Of a stretch of DNA of 64,000 nt, positions 53,743 through 63,894 are shown piece by piece; positions within the stretch are counted from its first letter, which is position 1; the number at the start of each line of letters is the position of its first letter. Position numbers and translations under genes: made by a program. The stretch lies in contig NW_003130542.1 of NCBI RefSeq assembly GCF_000003605.2, positions 62,001 through 126,000 on the forward strand, in the 5' to 3' direction. The notes below the pieces were generated by a model. The model saw nothing but the letters and a program-made list of their open reading frames with translations. It was not told where the DNA came from and searched no databases. Source of the DNA: Saccoglossus kowalevskii (lineage: Eukaryota > Hemichordata > Enteropneusta > Harrimaniidae).

Positions 53743-53969
53743 TTTTCTGATGCTGGTTGAAAACAAGTTGATGAGGGGGGGAAAACGTTTTAGAGATGTG
53801 TTGATTCGTAATTGAAAGTAACATAAAGCTAAACCATTTGATCATCTTGAACCCACTTGTAAATTAGTTGAAGGAAACTATATTCTTCAATTCAGTTATT
53901 GCTCAATAGCTTATATTTGGTAGTGACAAGAAATTGACACGCATTCATTGCCTCAAAACAATCTGCTGC

Positions 53970-54041
53970 TGCATTGGCCGGGAGTTGAACCCGGATCGAC
54001 TGCTTGGAAGGCAACCATGCTAACCGTTACACCACCAATGC
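53970..54041 (-). tRNA. tRNA-Gly (UCC), unit 101
   Basis: Consensus copy. Confidence 0.96.
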
Positions 54042-54209
54042 CAGGCTCATTACAGTTTGTCTAATTAGCAATGTCGGAAAGTTCATTTTTGGGGAGATGT
54101 ATTGAAAATGTAACATGATTCAATGTTCATTGTGTTCATTGAATAAATCGAAGTGATTTTATTTAGTGATTCAATTTTTTTTCAATCCTTTCATTTTGTA
54201 ACTCATTTC

Positions 54210-54281
54210 GGGGATGTAGCTCAGTGGTAGAGCGCATGCTTTGCATGTATGAGGCCCCGGGTTCGAAACCCGGCATCTCCA
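54210..54281 (+). tRNA. tRNA-Ala (UGC), unit 102
   Basis: Consensus gene body. Confidence 0.95.
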
Positions 54282-54508
54282 TTTTCTGATGCTGGTTGAA
54301 AACAAGTTGATGAGGGGGGGAAAACGTTTTAGAGATGTGTTGATTCGTAATTGAAAGTAACATAAAGCTAAACCATTTGATCATCTTGAACCCACTTGTA
54401 AATTAGTTGAAGGAAACTATATTCTTCAATTCAGTTATTGCTCAATAGCTTATATTTGGTAGTGACAAGAAATTGACACGCATTCATTGCCTCAAAACAA
54501 TCTGCTGC

Positions 54509-54580
54509 TGCATTGGCCGGGAGTTGAACCCGGATCGACTGCTTGGAAAGCAACCATGCTAACCGTTACACCACCAATGC
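54509..54580 (-). tRNA. tRNA-Gly (UCC), unit 102, variant
   Basis: C32U, as in unit 87. Confidence 0.88.
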
Positions 54581-54762
54581 CAGGCTCATTACAGTTTGTC
54601 TAATTAGCGATGTCGGAAAGTTCATTTTTGGGGAGATGTATTGAAAATGTAACATGATTCAATGTTCATTGTGTTCATTGAATAAATCGAAGTGATTTTA
54701 TTTAGTGATTCAATTTTTTTTTTCAATCCTTTCATTTTGTAACTCATCTCTCATCTCATCTC

Positions 54763-54804
54763 TTTGCATGTATGAGGCCCCGGGTTCGAAACCCGGCATC
54801 TCCA
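54763..54804 (+). pseudogene. tRNA-Ala 3' half, unit 103
   Basis: Same 5'-half replacement by TCATCTC-like repeats as unit 88, 15 units away. Confidence 0.93.
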
Positions 54805-55031
54805 TTTTCTGATGCTGGTTGAAAACAAGTTGATGAGGGGGGAAAAACGTTTTAGAGATGTGTTGATTCGTAATTGAAAGTAACATAAAGCTAAACCATT
54901 TGATCATCTTGAACCCACTTGTAAATTAGTTGAAGGAAACTATATTCTTCAATTCAGTTATTGCTCAATAGCTTATATTTGGTAGTGACAAGAAATTGAC
55001 ACGCATTCATTGCCTCAAAACAATCTGCTGC

Positions 55032-55086
55032 TGCATTGGCCGGGAGTTGAACCTGGATCGACTGCTAACCGTTACACCACCAATGC
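55032..55086 (-). pseudogene. tRNA-Gly pseudogene, anticodon-arm deletion, unit 103
   Basis: 55-nt form plus G51A. Confidence 0.93.
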
Positions 55087-55254
55087 CAGGCTCATTACAG
55101 TTTGTCTAATTAGCGATGTCGGAAAGTTCATTTTTGGGGAGATGTATTGAAAATGTAACATGATTCAATGTTCATTGTGTTCATTGAATAAATCGAAGTG
55201 ATTTTATTTAGTGATTCAATTTTTTTTCAATCCTTTCATTTGGCAACTCATCTC

Positions 55255-55326
55255 GGGGATGTAGCTCAGTGGTAGAGCGCATGCTTTGCATGTATGAGGC
55301 CCCGGGTTCGAAACCCGGCATCTCCA
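55255..55326 (+). tRNA. tRNA-Ala (UGC), unit 104
   Basis: Consensus copy. Confidence 0.96.
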
Positions 55327-55553
55327 TTTTCTGATGCTGGTTGAAAACAAGTTGATGAGGGGGGGAAAACGTTTTAGAGATGTGTTGATTCGTAATTGAA
55401 AGTAACATAAAGCTAAACCATTTGATCATCTTGAACCCACTTGTAAATTAGTTGAAGGAAACTATATTCTTCAATTCAGTTATTGCTCAATAGCTTATAT
55501 TTGGTAGTGACAAGAAATTGACACGCATTCATTGCCTCAAAACAATCTGCTGC

Positions 55554-55625
55554 TGCATTGGCCGGGAGTTGAACCCGGATCGACTGCTTGGAAGGCAACC
55601 ATGCTAACCGTTACACCACCAATGC
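55554..55625 (-). tRNA. tRNA-Gly (UCC), unit 104
   Basis: Consensus copy. Confidence 0.96.
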
Positions 55626-55793
55626 CAGGCTCATTACAGTTTGTCTAATTAGCGATGTCGGAAAGTTCATTTTTGGGGAGATGTATTGAAAATGTAACAT
55701 GATTCAATGTTCATTGTGTTCATTGAATAAATCGAAGTGATTTTATTTAGTGATTCAATTTTTTTTCAATCCTTTCATTTTGTAACTCATCTC

Positions 55794-55864
55794 GGGGATG
55801 TAGCTCAGTGGTAGAGCGCATGCTTTGCATGTATGAGGCCCCGGGTTCGAAACCCGCATCTCCA
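55794..55864 (+). pseudogene. tRNA-Ala with 1-nt T-stem deletion, unit 105
   Basis: 71 nt: one G lost where the T stem meets the acceptor stem (position 64 or 65). Confidence 0.65.
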
Positions 55865-56090
55865 TTTTCTGATGCTGGTTGAAAACAAGTTTATGAGGGG
55901 GAAAAACGTTTTAGAGATGTGTTGATTCGTAATTGAAAGTAACATAAAGCTAAACCATTTGATCATCTTGAACCCACTTGTAAATTAGTTGAAGGAAACT
56001 ATATTCTTCAATTCAGTTATTGCTCAATAGCTTATATTTGGTAGTGACAAGAAATTGACACGCATTCATTGTCTCAAAACAATCTGCTGC

Positions 56091-56162
56091 TGCATTGGCC
56101 GGGAGTTGAACCCGGATCGACTGCTTGGAAGGCAACCATGCTAACCGTTACACCACCAATGC
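56091..56162 (-). tRNA. tRNA-Gly (UCC), unit 105
   Basis: Consensus copy. Confidence 0.96.
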
Positions 56163-56330
56163 CAGGCTCATTACAGTTTGTCTAATTAGCGATGTCGGAA
56201 AGTTCATTTTTGGGGAGATGTATTGAAAATGTAACATGATTCAATGTTCATTGTGTTCATTGAATAAATCGAAGTGATTTTATTTTGTGATTCAATTTTT
56301 TTTCAATCCTTTCATTTTGTAACTCATCTC

Positions 56331-56402
56331 GGGGATGTAGCTCAGTGGTAGAGCGCATGCTTTGCATGTATGAGGCCCCGGGTTCGAAACCCGGCATCTC
56401 CA
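56331..56402 (+). tRNA. tRNA-Ala (UGC), unit 106
   Basis: Consensus copy. Confidence 0.96.
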
Positions 56403-56628
56403 TTTTCTGATGCTGGTTGAAAACAAGTTGATGAAGGGGGGAAACGTTTTAGAGATGTGTTGATTCGTAATTGAAAGTAACATAAAGCTAAACCATTTGA
56501 TCATCTTGAACCCACTTGTAAATTAGTTGAAGGAAACTATATTCTTCAATTCAGTTATTGCTCAATAGCTTATATTTGGTAGTGACAAGAAATTGACACG
56601 CATTCATTGCCTCAAAACAATCTGCTGC

Positions 56629-56700
56629 TGCATTGGCCGGGAGTTGAACCCGGATCGACTGCTTGGAAGGCAACCATGCTAACCGTTACACCACCAATGC
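56629..56700 (-). tRNA. tRNA-Gly (UCC), unit 106
   Basis: Consensus copy. Confidence 0.96.
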
Positions 56701-56868
56701 CAGGCTCATTACAGTTTGTCTAATTAGCGATGTCGGAAAGTTCATTTTTGGGGAGATGTATTGAAAATGTAACATGATTCAATGTTCATTGTGTTCATTG
56801 AATAAATCGAAGTGATTTTATTTAGTGATTCAATTTTTTTTCAATCCTTTCATTTTGTAACTCATCTC

Positions 56869-56940
56869 GGGGATGTAGCTCAGTGGTAGAGCGCATGCTT
56901 TGCATGTATGAGGCCCCGGGTTCGAAACCCGGCATCTCCA
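56869..56940 (+). tRNA. tRNA-Ala (UGC), unit 107
   Basis: Consensus copy. Confidence 0.96.
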
Positions 56941-57167
56941 TTTTCTGATGCTGGTTGAAAACAAGTTGATGAGGGGGGGGAAACGTTTTAGAGATGTGTT
57001 GATTCGTAATTGAAAGTAACATAAAGCTAAACCATTTGATCATCTTGAACCCACTTGTAAATTAGTTGAAGGAAACTATATTCTTCAATTCAGTTATTGC
57101 TCAATAGCTTATATTTGGTAGTGACAAGAAATTGACACGCATTCATTGCCTCAAAACAATCTGCTGC

Positions 57168-57239
57168 TGCATTGGCCGGGAGTTGAACCCGGATCGACTG
57201 CTTGGAAGGCAACCATGCTAACCGTTACACCACCAATGC
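57168..57239 (-). tRNA. tRNA-Gly (UCC), unit 107
   Basis: Consensus copy. Confidence 0.96.
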
Positions 57240-57407
57240 CAGGCTCATTACAGTTTGTCTAATTAGCGATGTCGGAAAGTTCATTTTTGGGGAGATGTAT
57301 TGAAAATGTAACATGATTCAATGTTCATTGTGTTCATTGAATAAATCGAAGTGATTTTATTTAGTGATTCAATTTTTTTTCAATCCTTTCATTTTGTAAC
57401 TCATCTC

Positions 57408-57479
57408 GGGGATGTAGCTCAGTGGTAGAGCGCATGCTTTGCATGTATGAGGCCCCGGGTTCGAAACCCGCCATCTCCA
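57408..57479 (+). tRNA. tRNA-Ala (UGC), unit 108, variant
   Basis: G65C. Confidence 0.82.
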
Positions 57480-57707
57480 TTTTCTGATGCTGGTTGAAAA
57501 CAAGTTGATGAGGGGGGGGAAAACGTTTTAGAGATGTGTTGATTCGTAATTGAAAGTAACATAAAGCTAAACCATTTGATCATCTTGAACCCACTTGTAA
57601 ATTAGTTGAAGGAAACTATATTCTTCAATTCAGTTATTGCTCAATAGCTTATATTTGGTAGTGACAAGAAATTGACACGCATTCATTGTCTCAAAACAAT
57701 CTGCTGC

Positions 57708-57779
57708 TGCATTGGCCGGGAGTTGAACCCGGATCGACTGCTTGGAAGGCAACCATGCTAACCGTTACACCACCAATGC
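57708..57779 (-). tRNA. tRNA-Gly (UCC), unit 108
   Basis: Consensus copy. Confidence 0.96.
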
Positions 57780-57947
57780 CAGGCTCATTACAGTTTGTCT
57801 AATTAGCGATGTCGGAAAGTTCATTTTTGGGGAGATGTATTGAAAATGTAACATGATTCAATGTTCATTGTGTTCATTGAATAAATCGAAGTGATTTTAT
57901 TTAGTGATTCAATTTTTTTTCAATCCTTTCATTTTGTAACTCATCTC

Positions 57948-58019
57948 GGGGATGTAGCTCAGTGGTAGAGCGCATGCTTTGCATGTATGAGGCCCCGGGT
58001 TCGAAACCCGCCATCTCCA
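57948..58019 (+). tRNA. tRNA-Ala (UGC), unit 109, variant
   Basis: G65C, adjacent to the same variant in unit 108. Confidence 0.82.
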
Positions 58020-58246
58020 TTTTCTGATGCTGGTTGAAAACAAGTTGATGAGGGGGGGAAAACGTTTTAGAGATGTGTTGATTCGTAATTGAAAGTAACA
58101 TAAAGCTAAACCATTTGATCATCTTGAACCCACTTGTAAATTAGTTGAAGGAAACTATATTCTTCAATTCAGTTATTGCTCAATAGCTTATATTTGGTAG
58201 TGACAAGAAATTGACACGCATTCATTGCCTCAAAACAATCTGCTGC

Positions 58247-58318
58247 TGCATTGGCCGGGAGTTGAACCCGGATCGACTGCTTGGAAGGCAACCATGCTAA
58301 CCGTTACACCACCAATGC
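58247..58318 (-). tRNA. tRNA-Gly (UCC), unit 109
   Basis: Consensus copy. Confidence 0.96.
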
Positions 58319-58486
58319 CAGGCTCATTACAGTTTGTCTAATTAGCGATGTCGGAAAGTTCATTTTTGGGGAGATGTATTGAAAATGTAACATGATTCAA
58401 TGTTCATTGTGTTCATTGAATAAATCGAAGTGATTTTATTTAGTGATTCAATTTTTTTTCAATCCTTTCATTTTGTAACTCATCTC

Positions 58487-58558
58487 GGGGATGTAGCTCA
58501 GTGGTAGAGCGCATGCTTTGCATGTATGAGGCCCCGGGTTCGAAACCCGGCATCTCCA
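58487..58558 (+). tRNA. tRNA-Ala (UGC), unit 110
   Basis: Consensus copy. Confidence 0.96.
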
Positions 58559-58784
58559 TTTTCTGATGCTGGTTGAAACAAGTTGATGAGGGGGGAAAAA
58601 CGTTTTAGAGATGTGTTGATTCGTAATTGAAAGTAACATAAAGCTAAACCATTTGATCATCTTGAACCCACTTGTAAATTAGTTGAAGGAAACTATATTC
58701 TTCAATTCAGTTATTGCTCAATAGCTTATATTTGGTAGTGACAAGAAATTGACACGCATTCATTGCCTCAAAACAATCTGCTGC

Positions 58785-58856
58785 TGCATTGGCCGGGAGT
58801 TAAACGCGAATCGACTGCTTGGAAGGCAACCATGCTAACCGTTACACCACCAATGC
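58785..58856 (-). pseudogene. Degenerate tRNA-Gly, unit 110
   Basis: C49U, G52C and C56U, as in unit 62. Confidence 0.85.
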
Positions 58857-59024
58857 CAGGCTCATTACAGTTTGTCTAATTAGCGATGTCGGAAAGTTCA
58901 TTTTTGGGGAGATGTATTGAAAATGTAACATGATTCAATGTTCATTGTGTTCATTGAATAAATCGAAGTGATTTTATTTAGTGATTCAATTTTTTTTCAA
59001 TCCTTTCATTTTGTAACTCATTTC

Positions 59025-59096
59025 GGGGATGTAGCTCAGTGGTAGAGCGCATGCTTTGCATGTATGAGGCCCCGGGTTCGAAACCCGGCATCTCCA
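59025..59096 (+). tRNA. tRNA-Ala (UGC), unit 111
   Basis: Consensus gene body. Confidence 0.95.
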
Positions 59097-59323
59097 TTTT
59101 CTGATGCTGGTTGAAAACAAGTTGATGAGGGGGGAAAAACGTTTTAGAGATGTGTTGATTCGTAATTGAAAGTAACATAAAGCTAAACCATTTGATCATC
59201 TTGAACCCACTAGTAAATTAGTTGAAGGAAACTATATTCTTCAATTCAGTTATTGCTCAATAGCTTATATTTGGTAGTGACAAGAAATTGACACGCATTC
59301 ATTGCCTCAAAACAATCTGCTGC

Positions 59324-59395
59324 TGCATTGGCCGGGAGTTGAACCCGGATCGACTGCTTGGAAGGCAACCATGCTAACCGTTACACCACCAATGC
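59324..59395 (-). tRNA. tRNA-Gly (UCC), unit 111
   Basis: Consensus copy. Confidence 0.96.
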
Positions 59396-59563
59396 CAGGC
59401 TCATTGCAGTTTGTCTAATTAGCGATGTCGGAAAGTTCATTTTTGGGGAGATGTATTGAAAATGTAACATGATTCAATGTTCATTGTGTTCATTGAATAA
59501 ATCGAAGTGATTTTATTTAGTGATTCAATTTTTTTTCAATCCTTTCATTTTGTAACTCATCTC

Positions 59564-59635
59564 GGGGATGTAGCTCAGTGGTAGAGCGCATGCTTTGCAT
59601 GTATGAGGCCCCGGGTTCGAAACCCGGCATCTCCA
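59564..59635 (+). tRNA. tRNA-Ala (UGC), unit 112
   Basis: Consensus copy. Confidence 0.96.
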
Positions 59636-59862
59636 TTTTCTGATGCTGGTTGAAAACAAGTTGATGAGTGGGGGAAAACGTTTTAGAGATGTGTTGATTC
59701 GTAATTGAAAGTAACATAAAGCTAAACCATTTGATCATCTTGAACCCACTTGTAAATTAGTTGAAGGAAACTATATTCTTCAATTCAGTTATTGCTCAAT
59801 AGCTTATATTTGGTAGTGACAAGAAATTGACACGCATTCATTGCCTCAAAACAATCTGCTGC

Positions 59863-59934
59863 TGCATTGGCCGGGAGTTGAACCCGGATCGGCTGCTTGG
59901 AAGGCAACCATGCTAACCGTTACACCACCAATGC
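59863..59934 (-). tRNA. tRNA-Gly (UCC), unit 112, variant
   Basis: U43C. Confidence 0.93.
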
Positions 59935-60102
59935 CAGGCTCATTACAGTTTGTCTAATTAGCGATGTCGGAAAGTTCATTTTTGGGGAGATGTATTGAAA
60001 ATGTAACATGATTCAATGTTCATTGTGTTCATTGAATAAATCGAAGTGATTTTATTTAGTGATTCAATTTTTTTTCAATCCTTTCATTTTGTAACTCATC
60101 TC

Positions 60103-60174
60103 GGGGATGTAGCTCAGTGGTAGAGCGCATGCTTTGCATGTATGAGGCCCCGGGTTCAAAACCCGGCATCTCCA
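60103..60174 (+). tRNA. tRNA-Ala (UGC), unit 113, variant
   Basis: G57A, a purine swap allowed by the B box. Confidence 0.92.
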
Positions 60175-60404
60175 TTTTCTGATGCTGGTTGAAAACAAGT
60201 TGATGAGGGGGGGGGGGAAACGTTTTAGAGATGTGTTGATTCGTAATTGAAAGTAACATAAAGCTAAACCATTTGATCATCTTGAACCCACTTGTAAATT
60301 AGTTGAAGGAAACTATATTCTTCAATTCAGTTATTGCTCAATAGCTTATATTTGGTAGTGACAAGAAATTGACACGCATTCATTGCCTCAAAACAATCTG
60401 CTGC

Positions 60405-60476
60405 TGCATTGGCCGGGAGTTGAACCCGGATCGACTGCTTGGAAGGCAACCATGCTAACCGTTACACCACCAATGC
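60405..60476 (-). tRNA. tRNA-Gly (UCC), unit 113
   Basis: Consensus copy. Confidence 0.96.
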
Positions 60477-60644
60477 CAGGCTCATTACAGTTTGTCTAAT
60501 TAGCGATGTCGGAAAGTTCATTTTTGGGGAGATGTATTGAAAATGTAACATGATTCAATGTTCATTGTGTTCATTGAATAAATCGAAGTGATTTTATTTA
60601 GTGATTCAATTTTTTTTCAATCCTTTCATTTTGTAACTCATCTC

Positions 60645-60716
60645 GGGGATGTAGCTCAGTGGTAGAGCGCATGCTTTGCATGTATGAGGTCCCGGGTTCG
60701 AAACCCGGCATCTCCA
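60645..60716 (+). tRNA. tRNA-Ala (UGC), unit 114, variant
   Basis: C47U. Confidence 0.94.
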
Positions 60717-60943
60717 TTTTCTGATGCTGGTTGAAAACAAGTTGATGAGGGGGGAAAAACGCTTTAGAGATGTGTTGATTCGTAATTGAAAGTAACATAA
60801 AGCTAAACCATTTGATCATCTTGAACCCACTTGTAAATTAGTTGAAGGAAACTATATTCTTCAATTCAGTTATTGCTCAATAGCTTATATTTGGTAGTGA
60901 CAAGAAATTGACACGCATTCATTGCCTCAAAACAATCTGCTGC

Positions 60944-61015
60944 TGCATTGGCCGGGAGTTGAACCAGGATCGACTGCTTGGAAGGCAACCATGCTAACCG
61001 TTACACCACCAATGC
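60944..61015 (-). tRNA. tRNA-Gly (UCC), unit 114, variant
   Basis: G51U mismatches C63. Confidence 0.78.
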
Positions 61016-61183
61016 CAGGCTCATTACAGTTTGTCTAATTAGCGATGTCGGAAAGTTCATTTTTGGGGAGATGTATTGAAAATGTAACATGATTCAATGT
61101 TCATTGTGTTCATTGAATAAATCGAAGTGATTTTATTTAGTGATTCAATTTTTTTTCAATCCTTTCATTTTGTAACTCATCTC

Positions 61184-61255
61184 GGGGATGTAGCTCAGTG
61201 GTAGAGCGCATGCTTTGCATGTATGAGGCCCCGGGTTCGAAACCCGGCATCTCCA
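61184..61255 (+). tRNA. tRNA-Ala (UGC), unit 115
   Basis: Consensus copy. Confidence 0.96.
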
Positions 61256-61482
61256 TTTTCTGATGCTGGTTGAAAACAAGTTGATGAGGGGGGGAAAACG
61301 TTTTAGAGATGTGTTGATTCGTAATTGAAAGTAACATAAAGCTAAACCATTTGATCATCTTGAACCCACTTGTAAATTAGTTGAAGGAAACTATATTCTT
61401 CAATTCAGTTATTGCTCAATAGCTTATATTTGGTAGTGACCAGAAATTGACACGCATTCATTGCCTCAAAACAATCTGCTGC

Positions 61483-61537
61483 TGCATTGGCCGGGAGTTG
61501 AACCCGGATCGACTGCTAACCGTTACACCACCAATGC
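61483..61537 (-). pseudogene. tRNA-Gly pseudogene, anticodon-arm deletion, unit 115
   Basis: 55-nt form. Confidence 0.93.
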
Positions 61538-61705
61538 CAGGCTCATTACAGTTTGTCTAATTAGCGATGTAGGAAAGTTCATTTTTGGGGAGATGTATTG
61601 AAAATGTAACATGATTCAGTGTTCATTGTGTTCATTGAATAAATCGAAGTGATTTTATTTAGTGATTCAATTTTTTTTCAATCCTTTCATTTTGTAACTC
61701 ATCTC

Positions 61706-61777
61706 GGGGATGTAGCTCAGTGGTAGAGCGCATGCTTTGCATGTATGAGGCCCCGGGTTCGAAACCCGGCATCTCCA
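61706..61777 (+). tRNA. tRNA-Ala (UGC), unit 116
   Basis: Consensus copy. Confidence 0.96.
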
Positions 61778-62004
61778 TTTTCTGATGCTGGTTGAAAACA
61801 AGTTGATGAGGGGGGAAAAACGTTTTAGAGATGTGTTGATTCGTAATTGAAAGTAACATAAAGCTAAACCATTTGATCATCTTGAACCCACTTGTAAATT
61901 AGTTGAAGGAAACTATATTCTTCAATTCAGTTATTGCTCAATAGCTTATATTTGGTAGTGACAAGAAATTGACACGCATTCATTGCCTCAAAACAATCTG
62001 CTGC

Positions 62005-62059
62005 TGCATTGGCCGGGAGTTGAACCCGGATCGACTGCTAACCGTTACACCACCAATGC
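62005..62059 (-). pseudogene. tRNA-Gly pseudogene, anticodon-arm deletion, unit 116
   Basis: 55-nt form. Confidence 0.93.
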
Positions 62060-62227
62060 CAGGCTCTTTACAGTTTGTCTAATTAGCGATGTAGGAAAGT
62101 TCATTTTTGGGGAGATGTATTGAAAATGTAACATGATTCAATGTTCATTGCGTTCATTGAATAAATCGAAGTGATTTTATTTAGTGATTCAATTTTATTT
62201 CAATCCTTTCATTTTGTAACTCATCTC

Positions 62228-62299
62228 GGGGATGTAGCTCAGTGGTAGAGCGCATGCTTTGCATGTATGAGGCCCCGGGTTCGAAACCCGGCATCTCCA
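62228..62299 (+). tRNA. tRNA-Ala (UGC), unit 117
   Basis: Consensus copy. Confidence 0.96.
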
Positions 62300-62526
62300 T
62301 TTTCTGATGCTGGTTGAAAACAAGTTGATGAGGGGGGAAAAACGTTTTAGAGATGTGTTGATTCGTAATTGAAAGTAACATAAAGCTAAACCATTTGATC
62401 ATCTTGAACCCACTTGTAAATTAGTTAAAGGAAACTATATTCTTCAATTCAGTTATTGCTCAATAGCTTATATTTGGTAGTGACAAGAAATTGACACGCA
62501 TTCATTGCCTCAAAACAATCTGCTGC

Positions 62527-62598
62527 TGCATTGGCCGGGAGTTGAAACCGGATCGACTGCTTGGAAGGCAACCATGCTAACCGTTACACCACCAATGC
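62527..62598 (-). tRNA. tRNA-Gly (UCC), unit 117, variant
   Basis: G53U, as in unit 100. Confidence 0.68.
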
Positions 62599-62766
62599 CA
62601 GGCTCATTACAGTTTGTCTAATTAGCGATGTCGGAAAGTTCATTTTTGGGGAGATGTATTGAAAATGTAACATGATTCAATGTTCATTGTGTTCATTGAA
62701 TAAATCGAAGTGATTTTATTTAGTGATTCAATTTTTTTTCAATCCTTTCATTTTGTAACTCATCTC

Positions 62767-62838
62767 GGACATGTAGCTCAGTGGTAGAGCGCATGCTTTG
62801 CATGTATGAGGCCCCGGTTTCGAAACCCGGCATCTCCA
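62767..62838 (+). pseudogene. tRNA-Ala lacking the G3:U70 identity pair, unit 118
   Basis: G3A makes an A3:U70 pair, G4C mismatches C69, and G53U breaks the T stem. Anticodon UGC is kept. The downstream spacer also lacks about 20 bp near 62907. Confidence 0.78.
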
Positions 62839-63043
62839 TTTTCTGATGCTGGTTGAATACAAGTTGATGAGGGGGGGAAAATGTTTTAGAGATGTGTTGA
62901 TTCGTAAACCATTTGATCATCTTGAACCCACTTGTAAATTAGTTGAAGGAAACTATATTCTTCAATTCAGTTATTGCTCAATAGCTTATATTTGGTAGTG
63001 ACAAGAAATTGACACGCATTCATTGCCTCAAACAATCTGCTGC

Positions 63044-63114
63044 TGCATTGGCCGGGAGTTGAACCCGGATCGACTGCTTGGAAGCAACCATGCTAACCGT
63101 TATACCACCAATGC
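63044..63114 (-). pseudogene. Degenerate tRNA-Gly, unit 118
   Basis: 71 nt: one base lost at the 5' side of the anticodon loop, plus G12A. The terminator is reduced to TTT. Confidence 0.75.
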
Positions 63115-63282
63115 CAGGCTCATTACAGTTTGTCTAATTAGCGATGTCGGAAAGTTCATTTTTGGGGAGATGTATTGAAAATGTAACATGATTCAATGTT
63201 CATTGTGTTCATTGAATAAATCGAAGTGATTTTATTTAGTGATTCAATTTTTTTTCAATCCTTTCATTTTGTAACTCATCTC

Positions 63283-63354
63283 GGGGATGTAGCTCAGTGG
63301 TAGAGCGCATGCTTTGCATGTATGAGGCCCCGGGTTCGAAACCCGGAATCTCCA
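63283..63354 (+). tRNA. tRNA-Ala (UGC), unit 119, variant
   Basis: C66A mismatches G7. Confidence 0.78.
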
Positions 63355-63582
63355 TTTTCTGATGCTGGTTGAAAACAAGTTGATGAGGGGGGGAAAAACG
63401 TTTTAGAGATGTGTTGATTCGTAATTGAAAGTAACATAAAGCTAAACCATTTGATCATCTTGAACCCACTTGTAAATTAGTTGAAGGAAACTATATTCTT
63501 CAATTCAGTTATTGCTCAATAGCTTATATTTGGTAGTGACAAGAAATTGACACGCATTCATTGCCTCAAAACAATCTGCTGC

Positions 63583-63654
63583 TGCATTGGCCGGGAGTTG
63601 AACCCGGATCGACTGCTTGGAAGGCAACCATGCTAACCGTTACACCACCAATGC
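63583..63654 (-). tRNA. tRNA-Gly (UCC), unit 119
   Basis: Consensus copy. Confidence 0.96.
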
Positions 63655-63822
63655 CAGGCTCATTACAGTTTGTCTAATTAGCGATGTCGGAAAGTTCATT
63701 TTTGGGGAGATGTATTGAAAATGTAACATGATTCAATGTTCATTGTGTTCATTGAATAAATCGAAGTGATTTTATTTAGTGATTCAATTTTTTTTCAATC
63801 CTTTCATTTTGTAACTCATCTC

Positions 63823-63894
63823 GGGGATGTAGCTCAGTGGTAGAGCGCATGCTCTGCATGTATGAGGCCCCGGGTTCGAAACCCGGCATCTCCA
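63823..63894 (+). tRNA. tRNA-Ala (UGC), unit 120, U33 variant
   Basis: U33C replaces the near-universal uridine before the anticodon; the rest is consensus. Its tRNA-Gly partner lies beyond the window. Confidence 0.75.
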
